Source of the DNA: Flavobacterium daemonense
Lineage (GTDB): Bacteria; Bacteroidota; Bacteroidia; Flavobacteriales; Flavobacteriaceae
Direction of reading: 5' to 3'
Assembly (NCBI RefSeq): GCF_007341385.1
Contig: NZ_VJYD01000001.1
Coordinates: 479,147-543,146 of the forward strand
DNA: 64,000 nucleotides
Part shown: piece by piece, positions 6,572-15,561 of the stretch
How the letters are laid out: each line of letters starts with the position of its first letter
Numbering within the stretch: position 1 is the first letter of the stretch
Program-made: the position numbers and the translations under genes
Notes under the pieces: model-generated
What the model saw: the letters and a program-made list of their open reading frames with translations, nothing else
What the model was told of the DNA's origin: nothing
Database searches by the model: none

Positions 6572-7024
6572 TTATTTTTCTTTCTTTTCGTCAATCAATT
6601 CGTTCAAGTCCGATTTAATCCCTTTTAACCTGTCAATCATTTCTTTTAATAACACCCAAACCGATTTATTGCCTAGCTTCATACTGCTTTCATCAATCGA
6701 TTTGATTTCAATATAAGTCCATAACGCTGTTACGATTTTTGGAATTAGAAACTTAATCCCGAAAAGTGTTTCGCTCAGCAAATACTTGTTTACTAGGAAT
6801 GACATTATGATTGTCATTAAGTAGAAAAAAAGCTTTACAACGATGTTGAATAACTTATGAGATTTAAAGGATTTTAAGCCCTCTAATTTGATGCTAACGT
6901 ATATGCCGAAACTTGTATCTAACAAGACAAAAAGCATCATCAACCAAAGCAAGCCCGCAATAGGTGTTAAAAACGTTGTGATTATCGCAACGCATAGTAA
7001 TAGTATTTTCAATTTTTTAATCAT
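6572..7024 (-). CDS. Phage holin-like membrane protein
   Basis: The 150-residue protein has three or four hydrophobic segments: about 5-20, 22-42 (LLWLMMLFVLLDTSFGIYV), 60-80 and 88-104. The ILLDT/SFGIY element and a charged tail (residues 110-150) are typical of the phage holin family 4-type proteins that permeabilise the inner membrane at lysis. It is preceded by the phage-type promoter at 7058-7090, so it can be transcribed independently of the fibre gene. The matching endolysin is at 1400-1984. Confidence 0.75.
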   Translation of the reverse strand: MIKKLKILLLCVAIITTFLTPIAGLLWLMMLFVLLDTSFGIYVSIKLEGLKSFKSHKLFNIVVKLFFYLMTIIMSFLVNKYLLSETLFGIKFLIPKIVTALWTYIEIKSIDESSMKLGNKSVWVLLKEMIDRLKGIKSDLNELIDEKKEK

Positions 7025-7057
7025 TAATTTTTGTGATTCGGTGCTTTCAACCTTAAG

Positions 7058-7090
7058 TATATTATAGTATCAAAAAGGGCAATCGTAAAC
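7058..7090 (-). promoter_or_regulatory. Phage-type promoter TTTAC-N18-TATAAT (holin)
   Basis: On the minus strand GTTTAC (7090-7085) is followed after 18 bases by TATAAT (7066-7061), within the longer ACTATAATATA. The same 11 bases occur upstream of the protease gene and the small terminase gene. The -35 overlaps the terminator hairpin at 7073-7103. Confidence 0.65.
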
Positions 7091-7103
7091 CAATTGCCCT
7101 TTT
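7073..7103 (-). terminator. Terminator between fibre and holin genes
   Basis: AAAAGGGCAAT and its complement (7092-7103) form a stem with an eight-base loop, followed by T residues on the minus strand. It lies 20 bases after the fibre stop codon. Confidence 0.75.
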
Positions 7104-7122
7104 AAATTTTGTTTATTTAGTC

Positions 7123-10100
7123 TTATGGATAAACTCTGATTTCTACTGTTGCTTTGGTAAGCAGACCATCAACCGATGTACCGTTTTGCCTTGTATTTAT
7201 AGTTGTAACATTAGCACTAGTGTAATAAGCGTGCAATTGTTCTGCTGAACTTGAACCTAAAGGACTACCGTCTGTAAGGAACGTAACAGTTTTATTCGCT
7301 GTAAATGCACCCGTTAATGTAGCATCATAAGTTCCTGCAACGCTTCTAGTCCAAACGATTGAACCAATTGAGTTTTCAAGTACGGTTGCAACTGGTGCGC
7401 TAGTTCCTGTTTGGGTCAACAAAGCAACGTAAGATTTATATGGTCTTGCGTCCGTTTTGACTGAACCGTCAGCCATTAAAAACTCGGTTGATGCCCCACC
7501 CTGTTTAACAAAACCGTTACCTGTTACAATACCAGTCTTTGCAACTTTAAACAAAGTACCGCCTGTTGTATTGTAACCTTGGATTAAATCAGCATCGTTT
7601 GAACCACCGTTATTTGTAAGCCCCAATAAAGCACCACTTGAAAATGACCCCTGATTTTGAATGTTAACTAAATCACCGTTTCGGCTTGTTGTAAAGTTGA
7701 CAAAAGAGGCCGCAATACCGTTGTTGCTAGATGTTGCAACAAATCCCGCTGTACCAGTTCCGCTAACGTTTGTATTTAGTGTTGCTGATGTCGAGTTAGG
7801 GTTATTGAAGTTCTTAGCACTTGTGATGTTTTGAACCGCACCCGATACCGTCATTACGTTTGCATTGGCATTGGCAACGAAAGCAGTTGTTGCAATTTGC
7901 GTTGTTGATGTACCCGCCGCCGCTGTCGGTGCTGTCGGTGTACCTGTAAGCGTTGCACTACCTGAGTAAGTGCTTGCAACGATGTTACCAAATCTGTCAA
8001 CACTAAATGTTGTAGTACCGTTGTTTTGACCTAAAAAGTTACTTGCTATACTACCCGTTGCAACATTGGCAACAAAATTGTTTCCACCTGACGCACTAGA
8101 CGACTGAGCAAAAAATCCTTTACCTGTTGAGTTGTTGATTACTTGGTAACCTGTACCAGTCGATTGATTTATTGCATTATAACCGATACCAGCCCCTGTA
8201 ACTTCTGATTCTAAACCGATACCAAAAGCGTTTGAAGTCACTGCGTACAAACCTCTACCTGATGATGTGTTTTGAATGTTTAAACCGTTTCCTGCACCTG
8301 CATTATTGATATACTCGCCACTACCGCCCGCTTGGTTGTCGATATAAGTACCAACACCAGTTGAAGTATTGGTTACTTTTAGAGAGTGACCGTTAACTGT
8401 TGTACCGTTGTTTGTTAAAGCAATACCCGTATTTAAAGTAGTTCCCGTATTGGTCGATGTCATCAAACCGTTTTGGTCGAACTTGGTAGTTAAAACGCTG
8501 TTCTTTCTGAATGTAAGTAAATCACCTGTTGAAGATGAAACACTATTCAAAGACATTAACGCACCTGTAGTTTGATTGTCTGATTGATAACCAACACCTG
8601 TTGATACATTATTTACATAAAGTCCTATTCCAGCACCGTTATTAGCCGTAACAAGCCCCGTACCTGTTGACCCGTTGGTCAATAAGATACCACGCCCACC
8701 GCTGGTATTGCTAACCGTTAATACTTGTGATGCACCTGTTGCACTATTTACTAATAAAGCACCAGTTGTTTGTGTTGTAGTGGTGTTTGAAGCATTAAAT
8801 AAACCGTTTTGGTCAAAATATGTTGTTGTAGCACCATTTTTGGTAAATCTCAATAAGTCGCCAGTTGATGCGGTTTGAGAATTCAAAATAGTAAGCGCAC
8901 CAGTGCTAACGTTGTCAAAAGTTGCACCTCGACCAGTTGAAATATTACTTATATAAAAACCTGAGCCTGCGCCTGAGTTTTCAACCGCTGCCGCTATACT
9001 ACCGTTATTTGACTGGAATACTGCACCACGTCCACCGCCTGTGCTATTTGTAATCAAAACTTGCGAACCACTAGAACCAGCATTTGTTAATGAAATACCA
9101 GCTGTTTGTGCCGAACTTGTATTTGTTGAGGACATCAAACCGTTTTGGTCGAACTTGGTAGTTAAAACACTGTTTTTACGGAACTGCAATAAATCACCAG
9201 TTGAACCACTCATCGAGTTGAAATACATCATTGTTCCACCGCTAATGTTATCACCACCAAAGGCATTACCAGTTGATTGATTTGAAATATAAGTACCCCA
9301 ACCTGTTGAAGTATTAGCAAGCAAAATCCCTGAACCTGTACCGTTGTTTGTTACTCTTTGACCAACACCCGTACTATTATTAATCACGTTGATAATTTGA
9401 GGTGCTGAACCGCTGTTAGTGAAGTCTATACCATTCGTTGCAGTTGTTCCGTTGTTTGTGGCTCTAATCATTCCCTCACTATCAACTCTTAGCGTTCCCG
9501 TTGAGTTTTTTCTGAATGCAATTAAATCACCATTCGACCCAGTATTACTGTTTAAAACAATACCCGCACCAGTTCCAGCATTATCCAGTGCAATTGCATT
9601 ACCATTGCTTGCGTTGGCTATGTACTGAGCAACACCAGTTGAAACATTAGTTATTGCAAAACCTGTACCTGTTGAGTTGTTCGTAATTCTTTGACCTACA
9701 CCAGTTGAAGCATTGTTAATATTAATAACTTGCGTACCTGAACTACCACCATTATAAACATCGATACCAACCGTTGAACCTGTACCCGTATTAGATGCTC
9801 TATACATACCGTTCGAATCGATACGAGCAACAACCGAATTGCTTTTTGCGATTTTAAGCAAGTCACCAGTTGAAACGGTATTACTGTTTAAATAAACTCC
9901 TGTACCAGTATCGTCATTCTCAACACGCAAACCAAATCCCGCTGCTGTACGTACTCTAATACCCTCGGCTACACTTGTACCAAGATTGTTGAAATATGCT
10001 CCAATCCCTGTACTACCCGATGCAGTTGTAAATCTTGCACCTATAGCGTTATCTGTATTGGTTACATTTAATACTTGTGTTCCACCTGTTGCACTATTTG

Positions 10101-11637
10101 TTAAAACAATACCTGCATTACTTGTAGAACCTGTGTTGATTGCAGTTTTTAAACCTGTAAAAGTTTCATCACCTGTTGTATGTAGAAAACCGCTGTTTAA
10201 AGCCTTTTCAATTAAACCAGTTGAGGCGTTACGGGTTAAAATATCATAACCAGTTGTTGACGTGGTTGGTGTTGTGTTTATCTGAATACTACCATTACCA
10301 TTAATTTTAAATTTTTCAGTTCTAACAACTGAACCAAGGGGTGTTGTATCAAAAGATATTGTAGTTCCTTGTCCACTACTTGTAAAGTCTTCACCAGCAA
10401 TAAATCTAATCGCCGCAGTATATGTTCCATCTGTTGTGCCGTCATAACCTCCACCATATAATCCTGTTAAAACATAAGTATTTAATGTTGCTGTTGGCAA
10501 CGCCTTAGTTCCTCCGTATCTTCTTGATACAATGTTAGCACCTACACCAAATGAATTATTGTAATTAGCTAGATACAAATTGTCTTGCCCTTCACTCCTA
10601 ACTTCTAATATTGTTGATGGGTTTGTCGTACCGTTAACACTTAATCTTTTTGTCGTGTTATTCCAATACAAAGCAGAATCACCCGCAAGCGTATTTGTAC
10701 CGTTGAAAAATGATAATTGACCATTTGCACCAGTTCCTGTAATATTGTTTGTGATAAGTGGCTGTTTGCTATCCAACTGCGTTTGAATTGAACTTGTCGC
10801 ATCATTTCGGGCCGCTTGAGCGTCCGTTTGATACCTCTTGTTTGTTGTATCAGGAACAAGTGCCGTTGTATAATCGCCACTATTAGCCACGACCGCACCA
10901 ACACGCCCGAAAACGCTTGTTACTGCATCCGTTGGCGTTAAAAGTTCCTGCCAGTTGGCAAGCGTTGAATATGGGCTTTGCTTAAGAATGAAAGTTTTGT
11001 TTACGTCCGTTCTTACCGCAATATCTCCCTGCTCTGCACCTGATAAAGCAAGCATTGCAGACTGTGAAGCAACAACGAAAGTCTCAGAAATAGCCAAAGC
11101 TGGCAACTGGTTAGAAAAAACCTTACCTGATGCATCTAAACCAGCGTAACCGTTGGCTGTGTTCTTTTGAGCTGTGTCTTGTTTAAGGCTCAAAGCATTA
11201 AAAACTGCATCTTCTGACGGTGCAAAGTCTGTCGTACCGCTAGAAATAGTTTGCGTTATCTTACCATCAACATAGGCAAAATCAGTCTTTTCAGCCAAGG
11301 CATTTTGCAAATCGCTTTGATTGGTGATGTCGCCCGTAATATCGCCCCAATTAACAGCAGTTACAAAGGCTGGCTTGTTCTTGATATAAGCGTCGCTTGA
11401 CGGGTCATTAACTAAAAAATCCGCTTGTACGTTCTTTTCTGCATCTGCTGGGATGCCGTCAAGTTTGGTTTTGTCTGCTGTCGTGTAGTCGTTTGTTGAA
11501 AGCCCTTTACCGCTTACCTTGTCAACCTTATTTGCGTATAATTCGTTGAAGTTGTCTTCTGTTTTATTGAATGCATCCCTTAAAGCGTCACCGTTTCCGC
11601 TGTTAGGAATGTCAGTATTTATGTGTTTTTGTGCCAT
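7123..11637 (-). CDS. Giant repetitive tail fibre protein
   Basis: At 1504 residues this is the largest gene in the window. The N-terminal about 80 residues (NKTEDNFNELYANK, TADKTKLDGI) resemble fibre attachment domains. The centre is a Gly/Ser/Thr/Asn-rich tandem array with a unit of about 110-113 residues. Each unit holds a pattern such as STGDLLxFRKNS, then FDQNGLM, recognisable at about 9807, 9466, 9136, 8807 and 8468. Two copies share FRKNSVLTTKFDQNGLM. A TPTAPTAAAGTSTTQIATTAF motif, common in phage fibres, precedes the C-terminal region. The last 100 residues form a distinct domain, probably the receptor-binding tip. Repeats probably form a trimeric beta-helical shaft, which is inference. 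Confidence 0.88.
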   Translation of the reverse strand: MAQKHINTDIPNSGNGDALRDAFNKTEDNFNELYANKVDKVSGKGLSTNDYTTADKTKLDGIPADAEKNVQADFLVNDPSSDAYIKNKPAFVTAVNWGDITGDITNQSDLQNALAEKTDFAYVDGKITQTISSGTTDFAPSEDAVFNALSLKQDTAQKNTANGYAGLDASGKVFSNQLPALAISETFVVASQSAMLALSGAEQGDIAVRTDVNKTFILKQSPYSTLANWQELLTPTDAVTSVFGRVGAVVANSGDYTTALVPDTTNKRYQTDAQAARNDATSSIQTQLDSKQPLITNNITGTGANGQLSFFNGTNTLAGDSALYWNNTTKRLSVNGTTNPSTILEVRSEGQDNLYLANYNNSFGVGANIVSRRYGGTKALPTATLNTYVLTGLYGGGYDGTTDGTYTAAIRFIAGEDFTSSGQGTTISFDTTPLGSVVRTEKFKINGNGSIQINTTPTTSTTGYDILTRNASTGLIEKALNSGFLHTTGDETFTGLKTAINTGSTSNAGIVLTNSATGGTQVLNVTNTDNAIGARFTTASGSTGIGAYFNNLGTSVAEGIRVRTAAGFGLRVENDDTGTGVYLNSNTVSTGDLLKIAKSNSVVARIDSNGMYRASNTGTGSTVGIDVYNGGSSGTQVININNASTGVGQRITNNSTGTGFAITNVSTGVAQYIANASNGNAIALDNAGTGAGIVLNSNTGSNGDLIAFRKNSTGTLRVDSEGMIRATNNGTTATNGIDFTNSGSAPQIINVINNSTGVGQRVTNNGTGSGILLANTSTGWGTYISNQSTGNAFGGDNISGGTMMYFNSMSGSTGDLLQFRKNSVLTTKFDQNGLMSSTNTSSAQTAGISLTNAGSSGSQVLITNSTGGGRGAVFQSNNGSIAAAVENSGAGSGFYISNISTGRGATFDNVSTGALTILNSQTASTGDLLRFTKNGATTTYFDQNGLFNASNTTTTQTTGALLVNSATGASQVLTVSNTSGGRGILLTNGSTGTGLVTANNGAGIGLYVNNVSTGVGYQSDNQTTGALMSLNSVSSSTGDLLTFRKNSVLTTKFDQNGLMTSTNTGTTLNTGIALTNNGTTVNGHSLKVTNTSTGVGTYIDNQAGGSGEYINNAGAGNGLNIQNTSSGRGLYAVTSNAFGIGLESEVTGAGIGYNAINQSTGTGYQVINNSTGKGFFAQSSSASGGNNFVANVATGSIASNFLGQNNGTTTFSVDRFGNIVASTYSGSATLTGTPTAPTAAAGTSTTQIATTAFVANANANVMTVSGAVQNITSAKNFNNPNSTSATLNTNVSGTGTAGFVATSSNNGIAASFVNFTTSRNGDLVNIQNQGSFSSGALLGLTNNGGSNDADLIQGYNTTGGTLFKVAKTGIVTGNGFVKQGGASTEFLMADGSVKTDARPYKSYVALLTQTGTSAPVATVLENSIGSIVWTRSVAGTYDATLTGAFTANKTVTFLTDGSPLGSSSAEQLHAYYTSANVTTINTRQNGTSVDGLLTKATVEIRVYP

Positions 11638-11638
11638 A

Positions 11639-12121
11639 TTAATACCAACCTATAAGATTGGTTGTATTTTTTGTATCGTTATTGTTTCCGTACTCAGGAA
11701 CAGGGTTTTTCTTTATGAATTCATAGAAATTTGATTCGTATTGAATCGCTATCGATTCGTAAGTCTTGCCAAGTATCGTAAGCTCATTGGCTGGCGTGTT
11801 CTGTGAACCCTCAACGCCTATCTTGTAAGTGCCTGCGTTGGTTGTTTTGCTTGTATTGATGCTCAAATACACGCTACAACTGAAAAATGAAAGCATATCG
11901 ATTACGTAATCGGTGTAAATGGTCTCATAAGTTCCGCTTAACGTTCCTGCGCTGTAATCTGCCTCGATTTTGTCGTATAAATCAGTTCCTAGAATCCTTT
12001 TTAAGTAGGTTGTCTGAGCAATTACAATGCTTGGCGTTAATTGGTTGATGTCGATATTTCCACCAAACCCGACCGTTTCACTTATTGTATTGGGTTTGAT
12101 AAGAATTTTGGTTTTTGCCAT
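11639..12121 (-). CDS. Putative head-tail connector protein
   Basis: The 160-residue protein directly follows the portal gene with a one-base overlap (ATGA type). Its size and a segment with ILGTDLYDKI fit small head-completion or connector proteins of Bacteroidota phages (DUF6712-like). That assignment is from memory of the family and from position, not from a catalytic motif. It has no membrane segment. Confidence 0.55.
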   Translation of the reverse strand: MAKTKILIKPNTISETVGFGGNIDINQLTPSIVIAQTTYLKRILGTDLYDKIEADYSAGTLSGTYETIYTDYVIDMLSFFSCSVYLSINTSKTTNAGTYKIGVEGSQNTPANELTILGKTYESIAIQYESNFYEFIKKNPVPEYGNNNDTKNTTNLIGWY

Positions 12122-13536
12122 TATGAAATTGGTGTTTCATTTGCGTTATTTTCTGCTGGTTGCGGGTCTCCTAAAAGCCTCACCGCTTGCAGTCTGTTGA
12201 ATCCAAAAATTAGATTTAGCATTGCGATTGCACTTGCGTATGATGTCGTACCAGCCACATAAGATGCTTGTATCGCCAAGATTGAATCAACACCACCTAC
12301 TGAACCCCTAAGTTGTGCCTGTGCTTGTTTGGTTGCTTCATCAAATTGGTCAACTTCTTCGCTATTTTCGTCTGTTGGCAATAGGCTTAAGTTTGTCGAA
12401 TTGGCTTTGCTTGTGTTGTTGGTGTTTTCAAGTCTTGTCTCTTCGTCGAAGTCTTTAAAATCCAGTTCGATAGTTGAATCGATTACGCTAAACACTTGGT
12501 TAAGTCCTCTTATGATAACCTTACGCATTGGGTTGATGTTTTCACGATACAAACCACGTGTAGCGGTTGCGATTTCGTCAGCGTTTGAGCTAAAACCGTT
12601 TCCAGCTGTCGAACCAGCAAACAAGATTGGCGGTGCTGAGTGTGCAACGATTAACTTTCTTTCTGCTTCTTCAGAATAAAAAACGTTTTGCTGGTTAAGC
12701 TCAGGCGGGCTAAGCTGGTCAACTGTTACGGCTGTTTCGATACCATCGTTAAAGGCAACAATTACCTTGCTTTGGTTTTCCGTTCCCGTTATATCATCCC
12801 TAACCTTTTGCGCTTGCGCTTTTGCTTCGTCGTCTTCGTGAATACGCCCGTTATTGTAGTTGATTACAGTAAGTACGCCCAATGCATTGATAAAGTGGTG
12901 CTTCGCTGCGTTCGCAAGTCTTCCCTCGACATTAGCCCAAGGAATCCCAGCCAAGTAATCAGGAATAGGGAAATAAGGCTCAGGTGTCGGTCTTCTTACT
13001 AAAAGTATTTCCAAGTCCGCACCCTTATAAACTCCGTCGTATAATGGATAAAATGCAGGCTTGTATCTGTATTGGTTGCACCAATCCCAGCTATACCAAA
13101 ACCCGTCTATTTCGTAGTTGTCGTTTAGGTTAACACCTAATTTGTAAACTGGTATGTATTCGATTCTTAAAGGCTTCTTTGCAACGCTCCAAATGATTTG
13201 AATTGCATAACCTCCGTACGTTTTGTAGTCTTGGCAAATCAATAAAACATCTTCTTCGCTTATGTATTTATTGATGTTCTGACCGTTGATGTCTTCTAAG
13301 CCCTCACCATAGATATAGTTTACGAATGAGTTAATAATACTGGCATTTGTTGGGCTGTCGTCGTATGCGTCTTTGTAAACTCTATAGTTTGCGTTGTTAG
13401 TTCCATTGGTCAGCCACTTGCGCCCGTAACTTGGTTTGATGTCAATAGGCTGATAGGCTGACATCATCACGTTTGCGCTAAATGAATGGATGTTATTAGT
13501 ATTCGAAACGGCTGTTCGACTGTTTTTGGTAGTCAT
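12121..13536 (-). CDS. Portal protein
   Basis: This protein (471 residues from the ATG at 13536; a TTG/ATG at 13560-13566 would add about ten) has the make-up of a phage portal: a GEGLEDINGQ segment near residue 80, an IEYIPVYKLGV core, and an alpha-helical C-terminal half with AHSAPPILFAG around residue 300. Portals form the dodecameric ring for DNA entry and head-tail joining. The start overlaps the 13496-13834 gene by 41 bases. Portal placement downstream of the capsid gene is unlike the usual order (terminase, portal, capsid). Confidence 0.85.
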   Translation of the reverse strand: MTTKNSRTAVSNTNNIHSFSANVMMSAYQPIDIKPSYGRKWLTNGTNNANYRVYKDAYDDSPTNASIINSFVNYIYGEGLEDINGQNINKYISEEDVLLICQDYKTYGGYAIQIIWSVAKKPLRIEYIPVYKLGVNLNDNYEIDGFWYSWDWCNQYRYKPAFYPLYDGVYKGADLEILLVRRPTPEPYFPIPDYLAGIPWANVEGRLANAAKHHFINALGVLTVINYNNGRIHEDDEAKAQAQKVRDDITGTENQSKVIVAFNDGIETAVTVDQLSPPELNQQNVFYSEEAERKLIVAHSAPPILFAGSTAGNGFSSNADEIATATRGLYRENINPMRKVIIRGLNQVFSVIDSTIELDFKDFDEETRLENTNNTSKANSTNLSLLPTDENSEEVDQFDEATKQAQAQLRGSVGGVDSILAIQASYVAGTTSYASAIAMLNLIFGFNRLQAVRLLGDPQPAENNANETPIS

Positions 13537-13834
13537 AATTTTGTATATCTGTATGCTCATCAACAATCAAAAGCTTGCCTAAATAGACCGTTTTGTCTTG
13601 TTGTGTTATGTTGGTAATAGTTATTTCGTACTTATTACCCGTTGCAAAATCGGCTGGTACATCTTCAACGATTACAGTTAAATATGCGTCCGATAAATTG
13701 AAAGTAAACACCAAATCAATTACTAGGTTTGTCAATTCATTCTTAAGCTTTACGCTTAACGTATCGCTTGGATTTGGGTATTCTCTAGGTATGCAACTAA
13801 ATTGTTCACTTGTATTTAATCTTAGTACTTTCAT
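13496..13834 (-). CDS. Phage structural protein of unknown function
   Basis: The 112-residue protein is beta-rich (LVFTFNLSDAYLTVIVED, KYEITITNIT, VYLGKLLIVD), compatible with an Ig- or FN3-like fold as found in head decoration or tail proteins. It overlaps the portal gene by 41 bases, indicating translational coupling. It starts just after the terminator at 13849-13880, so it depends on readthrough or an unrecognised promoter. Confidence 0.55.
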   Translation of the reverse strand: MKVLRLNTSEQFSCIPREYPNPSDTLSVKLKNELTNLVIDLVFTFNLSDAYLTVIVEDVPADFATGNKYEITITNITQQDKTVYLGKLLIVDEHTDIQNYDYQKQSNSRFEY

Positions 13835-13848
13835 TTAATTGTGTTGTA

Positions 13849-13880
13849 TAAAAAAAGCAGGCATTTAATTTGCCTGCCTT
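13849..13880 (-). terminator. Terminator after the 13904-14455 gene
   Basis: The 7-bp stem GCAGGCA/TGCCTGC with a seven-base loop is followed on the minus strand by a T run (seven bases). It lies between the probable tail tube gene and the portal block. Confidence 0.8.
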
Positions 13881-13903
13881 AGTTTGTGTTATTAACTCGT
13901 TAC

Positions 13904-14455
13904 TTATACGTATGGCTTAATTGCCGCTGCGTAATCAACCAAAGCGGTTGATGTCAGTAAGTAGTTTCTTGAAAAGTCTGGCTCTTCTGTATGGAACGTA
14001 ACCGTAAAACCGTTCAAGTCCGCAATTGCACCCCCTGTTTGGTCAGTGATTGTTATTGCCTGTGCGCCAAGCTGAGAACCAGCCGCCACGATAGTACCGT
14101 CATTTTTTTCTATAAATAAAACAACCTCACCCTTAAGTAATTCTTTTATTAAATTTGCTGTTTCTAAGTCTGCCCCTGTTGCTACGTTGAACACGCAAGG
14201 AATATCGCCAACAACACTAACGCTACGGTTGTCACCGCCCGCTGTTGCTGTCTCTAAATAGTTAACAGTTGTATTTTTAAGTTCCAATCTTGCGATAGTT
14301 GAACCGCTGTAAACACTTGCAAGTGAAGTTACACCTGTACCGCTCACTGATAAACGTTTCAAACTTTCGTAAGGTGCAACCCCAACCGCCTTAACTCCAC
14401 CCATTCCTGAGTTACAAGCTAGTTTACGGCTTTTTGATATTGATGTACAACCCAT
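13904..14455 (-). CDS. Probable tail tube protein
   Basis: The 183-residue protein lies next to the major capsid gene. It has a beta-rich sequence with Gly/Thr/Ala repeats and a C-terminal TVTFHTEEPDFSRNYLLTS element. Size and composition fit a major tail (tube) protein. It starts MGCTSISKSRKLACNSGMGG; the N-terminal Cys residues are not a lipobox because no hydrophobic signal precedes them. The assignment is by size, composition and position. Confidence 0.5.
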   Translation of the reverse strand: MGCTSISKSRKLACNSGMGGVKAVGVAPYESLKRLSVSGTGVTSLASVYSGSTIARLELKNTTVNYLETATAGGDNRSVSVVGDIPCVFNVATGADLETANLIKELLKGEVVLFIEKNDGTIVAAGSQLGAQAITITDQTGGAIADLNGFTVTFHTEEPDFSRNYLLTSTALVDYAAAIKPYV

Positions 14456-14491
14456 TTTTATATTGTCTGTTTAGTCTTGTATAAAGTCTTG

Positions 14492-14512
14492 GGCTAGTGC
14501 TGAACACTAGCC
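14492..14512 (-). other. Stem-loop between capsid and tail genes
   Basis: An 8-bp perfect stem GGCTAGTG/CACTAGCC with a five-base loop has no T tail. It lies 19 bases after the capsid stop codon. It may protect the 3' end of the abundant capsid mRNA or serve as a processing site. Confidence 0.45.
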
Positions 14513-14530
14513 AAAATCTTTATGTTATGT

Positions 14531-15547
14531 TTATCCGTAAATCGTGATGTATCTTTGGTTAGTTACCCACGTTGAAACTGATTGTTTGTTTTTGATGTAT
14601 CTTTTTTGCGCTCCGTTAGCCATTTTGTCGATTTCTAAGAATGACATATCACCAGCCAAGTCAACAAGTACTTTTAAGTACTCAGGCAATGTTAAAATCA
14701 TAAAGCCAACCAATGGGTGGAACTCGATTTCAACACCGTTGTAGTAGATTTTTTCTGTTGCTCCAGCACCCTCAACCAAGAAGTTGATTTGTTGAGCTGC
14801 ACCAACTGTGTTGTTTGCAATTTTGATTAATTGACGGTGTGCCAATGGCGCAAAGATTTTCGCTGTTCCTGTAGTTGCGTTGATAACTTTATCAGGCGCA
14901 CCAGCGTATAATTTTGAGTACTCAGCTGCAATGTTAGCCGCTGTGATAGTTGTACCAGTTATTTTAACTGTGTCAGCAACACCAGCACCAGCAACAACTT
15001 TAGAGTTTGAATCATTCCAAAGCGCACGCACTGTTAATGAATCAAAATATGTTGTTGGCATAGCCGCAACCAATGCCTTAACACTAGCTGTTAAGCCTGT
15101 AGCACCTGCAATGCTTGCTTTTGTAGCTGTAGTTGCTCCGTTCCACAATTTGCTTTCGATGTCCTCACCGATTGCTGGGGCAACTTGGATAAGTACCTTT
15201 CTGTCGAATTCGTCAGATACTTGGTTAAAAGCACCTTTAGCCATTGAAGCCTCGAATCTTGTACCAAATAATACCGCATCGTCAATAACGTCGCTGTACT
15301 CGATTGATACTAATGAAACTGGTGATTTTTGTACGAATAAGCCGATTGAACCGTCTGCTGTTACTGCATCTGTTGAACCTGCTTTCATTGTTACGGTTGC
15401 TTTACTCTCGTAAACGTCTGCACCGCTTTTGAAACCCTCTTGAATGTCGATAGTACGGTCTCTAAATGTTTTTGAATCTGCGTATAATTCAGATTGAATG
15501 TTTTCTAAATCAGGGTTTTTCTTACCTCCTGCATAATTTATAGCCAT
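14531..15547 (-). CDS. Major capsid protein (HK97-like)
   Basis: The 338-residue protein follows directly after the protease/scaffold gene, the usual position of an HK97-fold capsid protein. It has a charged helical N-terminal part (about 1-45), a middle rich in Ala and Val, and a conserved-looking end with HPLVGFMILTLPEYLKVLVD and GAQKRYIKNKQSVSTWVTNQRYITIYG-type features. The N-terminal region may be removed by the XkdF-like protease. Codon use is regular, as expected for a highly expressed gene. Confidence 0.82.
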   Translation of the reverse strand: MAINYAGGKKNPDLENIQSELYADSKTFRDRTIDIQEGFKSGADVYESKATVTMKAGSTDAVTADGSIGLFVQKSPVSLVSIEYSDVIDDAVLFGTRFEASMAKGAFNQVSDEFDRKVLIQVAPAIGEDIESKLWNGATTATKASIAGATGLTASVKALVAAMPTTYFDSLTVRALWNDSNSKVVAGAGVADTVKITGTTITAANIAAEYSKLYAGAPDKVINATTGTAKIFAPLAHRQLIKIANNTVGAAQQINFLVEGAGATEKIYYNGVEIEFHPLVGFMILTLPEYLKVLVDLAGDMSFLEIDKMANGAQKRYIKNKQSVSTWVTNQRYITIYG

Positions 15548-15561
15548 TTGTTAGTTAATAT

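Noticed and set aside
6391..6594. 67-residue minus-strand frame overlapping the 6302-6529 and holin genes
   Set aside because: It shares DNA with two better candidates, ends far from the terminator at 6274-6300 and has an uneven composition.
8675..11149. Several plus-strand frames inside the fibre gene
   Set aside because: They are antisense shadows of the repetitive Gly/Thr/Asn-rich fibre and recur with the repeat.
7123..11637. CRISPR-like periodic DNA
   Set aside because: The periodicity is about 330-340 bases and lies in one coding frame; there are no short repeats with unique spacers.
13904..14455. Lipoprotein reading of MGCTS at the start of the probable tail tube
   Set aside because: A Cys near the start is not preceded by a hydrophobic signal segment.
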